A stretch of DNA of 7,139 bases, taken from Gammaproteobacteria bacterium. Its GTDB lineage: Bacteria > Pseudomonadota > Gammaproteobacteria > Granulosicoccales > Granulosicoccaceae. Location of the stretch: assembly GCA_020444765.1 (NCBI GenBank), contig JAGRHW010000179.1:1-7139 (forward strand), given 5' to 3'. The notes under the pieces were generated by a model, which was not told the origin of the DNA, did not search any database, and saw only the letters and a program-made list of their open reading frames with translations. Numbering within the stretch: position 1 is the first letter of the stretch; each line of letters starts with the position of its first letter. Shown here one piece after another: positions 1 to 4,767 of this stretch. A program made the translations under genes and the position numbers.

Positions 1-2
1 CC

Positions 3-86
3 CGTCATTCCCGCGCAGGCGGGAATCCAGCTGCGGACTGTCCGGTAGCGGCACTGGATCCCCGACTAAAACATTCGGGGATGACG
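3..86. repeat. dRS3-like dispersed repeat made of two hairpins
   Basis: Two hairpins stand side by side. The first is an 8-bp perfect stem, ATTCCCGC at 7-14 with GCGGGAAT at 19-26, closed by a GCAG loop. The second is an 8-bp stem, ATCCCCGA at 58-65 with TCGGGGAT at 75-82. The outer ends also pair (CGTCAT 3-8 with ATGACG 81-86), and 20-30 matches 54-64 as an inverted repeat with one mismatch, so the whole element can fold as one long arm. Positions 7-26 fit the neisserial dRS3 pattern ATTCCC-N8-GGGAAT, and CGTCATTCCCGC-type repeats are scattered through many proteobacterial genomes. The element may continue left of the window. It could end transcription of an upstream gene or act as an integration target, but nothing here shows either. 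Confidence 0.7.
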
Positions 87-208
87 ACTCTTGGTCTGAG
101 GCTTTTGGGGGCGGCACTTTCCATGACAAAAAACATTCAAGAATAACAGTGCCACTTATTGCAATATTAGAGAATGATTTGAGACAGACTCCAAGGATAA
201 AATAAAAA

Positions 209-904
209 ATGCGCGCACATTATTTACAACATGTACCCTTCGAAGGCCTCGGCAGCATCGAGGTCTGGTTGCAGAATGCCGGTTATGAAGTATCCAGCAG
301 CCGGTTTTACGAATCCTGGGAGCTGCCGCGGATCGAGGACATCGACCTGCTTGTAGTAATGGGCGGCCCGATGAGCGTCAACGATGAGGCGAATCACCCC
401 TGGCTCGTCGAGGAGAAAAAATTTATCGGTCGTGCGATTCAAAGCGGCAAGCCAACTCTGGGCATCTGTCTGGGCGCGCAGCTGATTGCCAGTTCGACGG
501 GCGGCCGGGTTTACCCCAACCCGGCCGGAGAAATCGGCTGGTTTCCCGTGCGAACCGTGGCAAATGAGAATACGGCGGCTTTCAGATTTCCTCAGGAAGT
601 CGAGGTTTTTCACTGGCACGGAGAAACCTTTGATCTGCCTGCGGGCGCGGTTCGTCTCGCGGAAAGCGAAGCCTGTAAGAATCAGGCCTTCCAGCTCGGC
701 GAGCATGTTATCGGCTTGCAGTTTCATCTGGAAACGACGCCGGCCTCAGCCCAGGCAATCGTCGAAAACTGCAGGGATGAACTCATCGAAGGGCAATATA
801 TTCAGTCCGAAGCTGAAATCCTGTCAGCCCCTGACGAACGCTATACACAGATAAACGGTTTGATGGAAAACATCCTCGATCACCTCCATTCTGGTAGGCC
901 ATAA
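209..904 (+). CDS. Stand-alone class I (type 1) glutamine amidotransferase
   Basis: This 231-residue protein is a single GATase class I domain, the cytoplasmic module that hydrolyses glutamine and normally passes ammonia to a partner synthetase. The Rossmann-like start is followed by the oxyanion region MGGPMSVND (about 51-59), the nucleophile elbow GICLGAQ with Cys87, and the triad partners His173 and Glu175 in QFHLE. The HWHGET stretch (135-140) is typical of GuaA-like stand-alone members. The length matches that group, which is often labelled 'GMP synthase glutamine amidotransferase domain', but there is no ATP-pyrophosphatase domain here and no guaA neighbour, so it should not be called GuaA. 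The ATG at 209 has an AAGGA at 193-197, a rather long 11-nt spacing. The real acceptor substrate is unknown; some relatives act on gamma-glutamyl compounds. The family call is firm and the role open. Confidence 0.88.
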   Translation: MRAHYLQHVPFEGLGSIEVWLQNAGYEVSSSRFYESWELPRIEDIDLLVVMGGPMSVNDEANHPWLVEEKKFIGRAIQSGKPTLGICLGAQLIASSTGGRVYPNPAGEIGWFPVRTVANENTAAFRFPQEVEVFHWHGETFDLPAGAVRLAESEACKNQAFQLGEHVIGLQFHLETTPASAQAIVENCRDELIEGQYIQSEAEILSAPDERYTQINGLMENILDHLHSGRP

Positions 905-952
905 ACGTTCATATTTACGTCTCAGCGAATCTCGCCGAAAGACCGTTTATGG
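899..952 (+). repeat. 9-bp inverted repeat after the amidotransferase gene
   Basis: CCATAAACG at 899-907, which includes the amidotransferase stop codon, pairs perfectly with CGTTTATGG at 944-952 across a 36-nt loop. A G-T and a G-C pair could extend the stem outward. There is no T-tract after it, so it does not look like a standard intrinsic terminator. It may be chance or a weak 3'-end structure. Confidence 0.3.
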
Positions 953-967
953 TCAGCGTTCTGATAT

Positions 968-996
968 CTGCAAATCGCAGCGGCTTGTATTATAAT
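968..996 (+). promoter_or_regulatory. Candidate promoter for the DUF1330 gene
   Basis: A perfect TATAAT lies at 991-996, 55 bases before the DUF1330 start. The best -35 at a 17-bp spacing is CTGCAA (968-973), which matches TTGACA at only three positions, so the call rests on the -10 box and the AT-rich setting. It implies that the DUF1330 gene is transcribed separately from the amidotransferase. Confidence 0.42.
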
Positions 997-1051
997 CAAC
1001 ACTTTTGAACAGCACGAAAATTAACATCTGCCAACCCTGGTTAAAGAAACA

Positions 1052-1342
1052 ATGAAAGGCTACTTGATTCTGGATATGTCAATCACCGATCTGGATGGAT
1101 TCATGGAATATGCCGAGAAGATTCCGGCGTTTATCGAAAAATACGGCGGCCGGTATGTGGTCAAAGGCATCATACCGGAACCCATCGAAGGCGACTGGTT
1201 TCCAGAAAGACTCGCTATCGTCGAGTTTCCATCTACGGAAAAAGCCAGGGAGTTCCTGAGCGACCCGGGAACACAGGAGCTTTTTTCATTAAGAAAAAAC
1301 ACCACGCACAGCCGGCTTATTCTGGCTGAAGGCTGCCTTTAG
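1052..1342 (+). CDS. DUF1330 family protein
   Basis: This 96-residue protein covers the whole DUF1330 family, small proteins with a dimeric alpha/beta ferredoxin-like (ABM-like) fold and no settled function. Recognisable family features are the MKGYLILDM first strand, the helix around DGFMEYAEKIPAFI (15-28), the KYGGRYVVKG block (30-39), the EGDWFPERLAIVEFPS stretch (46-61) and a C-terminal strand SRLILAEG. There is no signal peptide or membrane segment, so it is probably cytoplasmic. No strong Shine-Dalgarno precedes the ATG, only the purine run AAAGAAA about 2 bases upstream. It sits between the amidotransferase and the TetR operon, with about 150 and 290 bases of spacer, so its context gives no functional clue. 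The family call is confident. Confidence 0.85.
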   Translation: MKGYLILDMSITDLDGFMEYAEKIPAFIEKYGGRYVVKGIIPEPIEGDWFPERLAIVEFPSTEKAREFLSDPGTQELFSLRKNTTHSRLILAEGCL

Positions 1343-1495
1343 CACAGCTTATTCAAACTGATTACGACTCGTAAACCGACACGGGGATTCACTCGAACAT
1401 AATCGCGGGAACTGACGAGGAATCGTACAGGGCAAGGTAAGGTGGTTCAGCAGCGAAAAAGCCATACGAACCAATCCCTTCAGAGCGGATGACCG

Positions 1496-1524
1496 CCGGG
1501 ATTATACAACTTGCTTAATCCCGG
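1496..1524. repeat. GC-capped hairpin between the DUF1330 gene and tetR
   Basis: CCGGGATTA (1496-1504) and TAATCCCGG (1516-1524) form a perfect 9-bp stem with an 11-nt loop. TGAC (1490-1493) and GTCA (1524-1527) could extend it around a bulge. It lies just upstream of the TetR promoter, in a gene-free stretch of 288 bases. No run of T follows directly; the nearest T-rich bases (ATATTTTA) begin seven bases later. It could end read-through from the DUF1330 side or be a protein site. Its structure is seen directly and its function is not. Confidence 0.45.
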
Positions 1525-1552
1525 TCACCCATATTTTAGGATTCTCCTGCCA

Positions 1553-1581
1553 TTGACTTATTAGGACATTCGACCTAGACT
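1553..1581 (+). promoter_or_regulatory. Promoter of the tetR-yciI-tag operon
   Basis: TTGACT at 1553-1558 (five of six to the -35 consensus) and TAGACT at 1576-1581 (four of six to the -10) are 17 bp apart. This places the start of transcription at about 1587-1589, some 43 bases before the TetR start codon. The space between the boxes is filled by the first operator copy, so a bound repressor would exclude RNA polymerase. Confidence 0.65.
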
Positions 1582-1603
1582 GCATTTTAGGTCGAATGTC
1601 CTA
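1562..1603. promoter_or_regulatory. Double TetR operator in perfect inverted repeat
   Basis: TAGGACATTCGACCTA (1562-1577) and its exact reverse complement (1588-1603) are separated by 10 bases, giving 16 of 16 paired positions. Each arm is itself a quasi-palindrome of the form TAGGNC-N4-GNCCTA, the kind of site a TetR dimer binds, so this reads as two operators with centres 26 bp apart. The left one lies between the -35 and -10 boxes and the right one begins at the predicted transcription start. That placement and the divergence-free setting point to autorepression by the TetR protein encoded 28 bases downstream. As RNA it could form a strong hairpin only in transcripts that start upstream. 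Confidence 0.75.
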
Positions 1604-1630
1604 GAAAAGTGAGTATCTGATCGGCTACAC

Positions 1631-2194
1631 ATGGCTAAAGAATCAACACGTAAGCGCATCATAGACGCCGCCGACCGGCTCTTCTATCAACAGGGTTTCG
1701 AGCATACATCCTTTGCCCAGATTGCTGAGGCGGTGGAGATTTCCAGAGGTAATTTCTATTACCACTTCAAGAGCAAAGACGAGATCCTCGAGGCTGTAAT
1801 CAAGCACCGCCTGGCCAGTACCCATGCGATGCTCGAACAATGGGAATCGGCCGGTGAACAACCGGCCGACCGTATTCGCAGTTTTATCGGTATTCTGATC
1901 ATGAACCGGACCCTGATCATGCAATACGGCTGCCCGGTCGGCACCCTGAGTGGCGAGCTTGCAAAACTGGACCATGCCGCCCAGGACACGGCGAATGAAT
2001 TATTTACCCTGTTCCGAATCTGGTTGCGCAATCAGTTCAAGCAGCTTGGTCATTCCAGGAATGCCGATGAGTTGGCGATGCACGTTCTTGCGCTCAGTCA
2101 GGGTATCGCAACGCTGGCCAATGCCTTTCATGATGAAAAATTCATCAGACGGGAAGTCAAGCGCCTGAACGAATGGCTGGATTCATATGTATAA
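1631..2194 (+). CDS. TetR/AcrR family repressor with a single sensor-like cysteine
   Basis: This 187-residue repressor has a standard TetR N-terminal DNA-binding domain. Helix 1 follows RKRIIDAADRLFYQQGF, and the helix-turn-helix covers about residues 27-46 with the hallmark GNFYYHFKSKDEIL (40-53). The ligand domain contains YGCPVGTLSGEL (99-110), which resembles the GC-x-V/T-x-x-L-x-x-E stretch of NemR and AcuR. In NemR the cysteine of that stretch senses electrophiles and hypochlorite. Cys101 is the only cysteine in the protein. The ATG at 1631 is the only usable start, because a stop codon at 1610-1612 closes the frame and no strong Shine-Dalgarno is present. It leads a tight operon with the YciI-like and tag genes and very probably represses it through the double operator upstream. 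The ligand is unknown. Confidence 0.9.
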   Translation: MAKESTRKRIIDAADRLFYQQGFEHTSFAQIAEAVEISRGNFYYHFKSKDEILEAVIKHRLASTHAMLEQWESAGEQPADRIRSFIGILIMNRTLIMQYGCPVGTLSGELAKLDHAAQDTANELFTLFRIWLRNQFKQLGHSRNADELAMHVLALSQGIATLANAFHDEKFIRREVKRLNEWLDSYV

Positions 2195-2221
2195 ACACTA
2201 TGTATCTATCACGAGGAAATC

Positions 2222-2509
2222 ATGTTTATCATCTTGCTGAAGTTCTCTCACAATAAAAGCCAGGCCGGACGCCTGATGGAAGCACACAATACATGGATCC
2301 AGCACGGCTTTGACGACGGCGTCTTTATGATGACCGGCAGCCTTCAGGATGGCGCCGGCGGAATCGTTCTGGCTCAGGCTCCATCGCTAGAAATACTGCA
2401 AGCCCGTGTGGCAGAAGATCCTTTCGTCGCTGAAGAAGTAGTCAGCGCAGAAGTTATCGAAGTCACACCCGGCCGGACGAATGAGTCATTGAAGTTTCTT
2501 TTGACATAA
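2222..2509 (+). CDS. YciI-like protein
   Basis: This 95-residue protein matches the YciI/YCII-related family, small proteins with a dimeric ferredoxin-like fold that resembles muconolactone isomerase. Family signs are the first strand MFIILLKF, a helix with His22 (AHNTWI), the turn FDDGVFMMTGSL (30-41) and the DPFVAEEVV segment (66-74), where the family carries its conserved Asp. A His-Asp pair is proposed as an active site in the family, but for most members no reaction is known; a few related proteins act on chlorinated or aromatic compounds. The start has a clear GAGGA at 2213-2217, four bases before the ATG. It lies 27 bp after tetR and 18 bp before tag, so it is almost certainly co-transcribed. 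A role in handling a reactive small molecule would fit the operon but is inference. Confidence 0.82.
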   Translation: MFIILLKFSHNKSQAGRLMEAHNTWIQHGFDDGVFMMTGSLQDGAGGIVLAQAPSLEILQARVAEDPFVAEEVVSAEVIEVTPGRTNESLKFLLT

Positions 2510-2527
2510 CCAAACAGGCAGACAATT

Positions 2528-3133
2528 ATGTCCAGTAGCTATATCGCGCCGGATGGCAAACCGCGTTGCCAATGGTGTGGCGCCGCGCCGGAATTTCTCG
2601 ACTATCATGACAGAGAATGGGGATTTCCCGTTGACGACGATATCCGCTTGTTCGAAAAGCTCTGCCTGGAGAGTTTTCAATCCGGTTTGAGCTGGCGCAC
2701 CATCCTGTCGAAACGCGAAAACTTCCGGACCGCTTTTCATCATTTCGATTTCAACAAGGTGGCCCGCTTCACGGAAAAGGATATAGAGCGCCTGTTACAG
2801 GATGCCGGTATCGTTCGTCATCGAGGCAAAATCGAGGCCGTCATCAATAATGCAAGATGCGCCCGGGAACTCGTCAAACAGGAAGGTTCTCTGGCGGCTT
2901 TTTTCTGGCGATTTGAACCCGATCCGGACCAGCTGCCGGAGCCACAAACCGTTTCCACCTCGAACGAATCCGTCGCCCTGTCAAAACAGCTGAAAAAAAT
3001 GGGCTGGAAGTTTGTCGGTCCGACGACGGTTTATGCTTTTTTACAGGCCATGGGTCTGGTCAACGATCACACCGAAGACTGCGTCATTCGGGCCAAGGTT
3101 GAAAAAGCAAGAAAGAAATTCAAACGACCGTGA
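2528..3133 (+). CDS. tag: DNA-3-methyladenine glycosylase I
   Basis: This 201-residue enzyme cuts N3-methyladenine out of alkylated DNA, leaving an abasic site for base-excision repair. It aligns well with E. coli Tag by eye: RCQW near the start, DYHDREWGFP (25-34), LCLESFQSGLSW (45-56), KRENFR, QDAGIVRHRGKI (91-102), LSKQLKKMGWKFVGPTT (151-167) and GLVNDH (176-181). The zinc ligands of E. coli Tag (Cys4, His17, His175, Cys179) correspond to Cys14, His27, His181 and Cys185, all present. Glu48, matching the base-recognition Glu38, and Trp56 are also kept. The N-terminus is about ten residues longer than in E. coli and the C-terminus ends in a lysine/arginine-rich tail. Unlike E. coli, where tag is constitutive, the gene here is third in a TetR-led operon and may therefore be inducible. 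Confidence 0.95.
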   Translation: MSSSYIAPDGKPRCQWCGAAPEFLDYHDREWGFPVDDDIRLFEKLCLESFQSGLSWRTILSKRENFRTAFHHFDFNKVARFTEKDIERLLQDAGIVRHRGKIEAVINNARCARELVKQEGSLAAFFWRFEPDPDQLPEPQTVSTSNESVALSKQLKKMGWKFVGPTTVYAFLQAMGLVNDHTEDCVIRAKVEKARKKFKRP

Positions 3134-3171
3134 ATCAAAAACGCAAGTCCTGGCACCGATAGATGCAGCCG

Positions 3172-4014
3172 TCAACGGCGCAGCGTCGCCGTCAGGCGGG
3201 CGACGGCCTGACGTCCGGAGCCGGGCACCTCCTGTACTATCTCGGCCGTTGCAAAGCCGATCCGGCCGCCGGCACGGACCATCCGGGCGCTGACCTCCAT
3301 CGCCAGATCACGTCCGGGATACAGGAAGTCGACCGTACCGTCGAACAGACCGAAGCCACCGTGTTGCCGACCCAACTCGGCGACGCTTTCAAACAGGCCG
3401 GACGCCAGAAGCCCGCCATGCACCGTGCCGCGCGTTACATTGCCCATAAAATGATCCTGCGCGACAATTTGCGCCACCAGCTCGCCCCTGTCCCCCGCAA
3501 ACTGCATATCCTGCGGGCCGAGAAACGGGCCTGAAGCTGTAATATCCATCGGCGCATAGTGATCATCCGCGCGGGCGGGTGCATCGAAACGCGCCACGAC
3601 AATCATTCGCAAGCGTGATGTCGCGACCAGTTTTTGTTCCGCGTCATCGGTCGTGATCCGCACATCGCTGAGCAGCGTGCCCTCATCCGACACCAGACAA
3701 CGCCCCAAACCGCGCAGCCCGACCCCGGCCGGCATGGTTTCGATCACATTCAGACCAAGGCTGACCGTGGCGATCTGTGCCTGCCAGTCATGCAAAGAGG
3801 CCGCGACCTGGCCGGCCACCACATCGGCCATGGTGGCGAGAATGCCCGGGCCTATGACCCCTTCGGCATCGGCAATGCGCGCCGACCAGGGGATCGCCAT
3901 CCGCGTATCGTCCGGGTCGCTCCGCTCATAGCGCAAACCGCACCATTCACTGAAGTTCAGCCGACCGCCATAGAGATCGTAGCTGAGCCCCTGCAGCCTT
4001 TCATGATTCATCAT
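3172..4014 (-). CDS. Tandem hot-dog (PaaI-like) acyl-CoA thioesterase
   Basis: This protein, 280 residues from the chosen start, carries two hot-dog folds in a row and is predicted to hydrolyse acyl-CoA to free acid and CoA in the cytoplasm. Repeat one (about 20-145) has GPGILATMAD (55-64): the acidic residue Asp64 is kept, but the usual His-Gly-Gly is replaced by Gly-Pro-Gly. Repeat two (about 155-280) has the HGG at 199-201, but at the acid position there is Phe208 with Glu209 next to it. The repeats thus look complementary, as in two-domain thioesterases with one active site. The frame stays open to 4092, but that longer start lies deep inside the TetR gene; the ATG ATG at 4014/4011 follows AAGGAG at 4032-4027. 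It overlaps the tetR stop by 14 bases, so translation is probably coupled. The substrate is unknown and a non-catalytic role is possible. Confidence 0.78.
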   Translation of the reverse strand: MMNHERLQGLSYDLYGGRLNFSEWCGLRYERSDPDDTRMAIPWSARIADAEGVIGPGILATMADVVAGQVAASLHDWQAQIATVSLGLNVIETMPAGVGLRGLGRCLVSDEGTLLSDVRITTDDAEQKLVATSRLRMIVVARFDAPARADDHYAPMDITASGPFLGPQDMQFAGDRGELVAQIVAQDHFMGNVTRGTVHGGLLASGLFESVAELGRQHGGFGLFDGTVDFLYPGRDLAMEVSARMVRAGGRIGFATAEIVQEVPGSGRQAVARLTATLRR

Positions 4015-4687
4015 CGCTTCGGGATTCTCCTTCCGTCTGTCGCGGCGATTCGTCAAGACTTGTGCGTCCCTGCAAGAATCCGCCGCGGACAAATTTCATA
4101 AACGTCTGCACCACCCACTCCGGAATCGGCTTCGGGCCACTCTCATCCTTTGAATAGCGCAAATACAGGTAGCTCCTCGCCGCCATCAGGATATAGGCCA
4201 GAACTTCCAGCTCCTGTTGATCGTAATCCGGCAGTTCACCGGCCTTCCAGCTGCGTTCCAGCGCGTGCAGATAACGTTCGCGCAAAATCCCGAAGTGCTT
4301 TTCGTGCGCAACCGGCGCCGCCACTTCAGCCTCGTTGAGAATCCGGAAGAAGGACGGGTTCTGACGCAGAAATTCAAAAAATCCGCGGAAGCCCGCCTCT
4401 TCGACTTCGAGAATATTGCGTGCGCCGTGAACCCGCTCAGCCAGATCTTCCAGAAGGTGGCCGCCAATCGTCGGCAGAAGCTGATCGAACAGTTCCTGCT
4501 GATTTTCAAAATAGAGATAAAACGTGCCCTGCGCGACGCCGGCTCGCTGGGTGATGCGGGCAATCGACGCATCGTAATAGCCGACCTCACCCACCACCTC
4601 GGCTGCGGCACGCATTAAAGCCTGTCGCGTCTCGGCGGTTTTCTCGGCGCGGGTCTTACGGGTTTTAGCGGGTCTTGCACGGGTCAT
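4001..4687 (-). CDS. TetR/AcrR family regulator of the acyl-CoA operon
   Basis: This 228-residue regulator has an Arg/Lys-rich tail (1-18), a TetR helix-turn-helix with SIARITQRAGVAQGTFYLYFENQQELF (about 41-67), and a helical ligand domain that includes FRGFFEFLRQNPSFFRIL. The C-terminal 20 residues are polar and probably disordered. It is encoded between the acyl-CoA synthetase and the thioesterase, which suggests that it senses the acid or its CoA thioester and controls the operon; this is inference from position. AAGGAG at 4699-4694, six bases before the ATG, supports the start. No clear palindromic operator was seen in the 80 bases upstream. It is not closely similar by eye to the TetR at 1631: the helix-turn-helix and ligand domains differ, and it lacks the GCPVG segment. 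Confidence 0.9.
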   Translation of the reverse strand: MTRARPAKTRKTRAEKTAETRQALMRAAAEVVGEVGYYDASIARITQRAGVAQGTFYLYFENQQELFDQLLPTIGGHLLEDLAERVHGARNILEVEEAGFRGFFEFLRQNPSFFRILNEAEVAAPVAHEKHFGILRERYLHALERSWKAGELPDYDQQELEVLAYILMAARSYLYLRYSKDESGPKPIPEWVVQTFMKFVRGGFLQGRTSLDESPRQTEGESRSDDES

Positions 4688-4722
4688 AATCTGCTCCTTG
4701 CAGGGTATCGAGGCTGCCGGGC

Positions 4723-4751
4723 ATCATAGCGCGAGGCCCGGGATGGCCCAA
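4723..4751 (-). promoter_or_regulatory. Possible internal promoter for tetR and the thioesterase
   Basis: On the minus strand TATGAT (4728-4723, five of six to the -10) stands 17 bp from TTGGGC (4751-4746, three of six to the -35). It lies in the 80-base gap between the acyl-CoA synthetase stop and the TetR start, the only sizeable gap in the minus-strand block. It would let the regulator be made independently of the transporter genes. The -35 is poor, so this is tentative. Confidence 0.3.
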
Positions 4752-4767
4752 ACTCTCAAGCGGCCGG

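Noticed and set aside
224..727. Minus-strand open frame of 167 codons inside the amidotransferase gene.
   Set aside because: It lies entirely antisense to a gene with an intact catalytic triad, and its translation shows no domain.
1538..1548. AGGA-TTC-TCCT as a third operator for the TetR repressor.
   Set aside because: It shares only the outer AGG/CCT with the two real copies and is shorter; a match this small is expected by chance.
3168..3179. GCCGT-CA-ACGGC as a terminator between the converging operons.
   Set aside because: The stem is only 5 bp with a 2-nt loop, no T-tract follows on either strand, and it overlaps the thioesterase stop.
4015..4092. Longer N-terminus for the thioesterase, starting at 4092.
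   Set aside because: It would overlap the TetR coding region by about 90 bases, and the added residues look like translated TetR antiframe (polar, Arg-rich). The ATG at 4014 has AAGGAG upstream and begins where family similarity starts.
3634..4101. Long plus-strand open frame opposite the thioesterase, with similar long frames at 5257-5742 and 5767-6255.
   Set aside because: They are antisense shadows in GC-rich coding DNA. Their translations are rich in Arg, Pro and His with no recognisable domain, and the opposite-strand genes carry clear family motifs.
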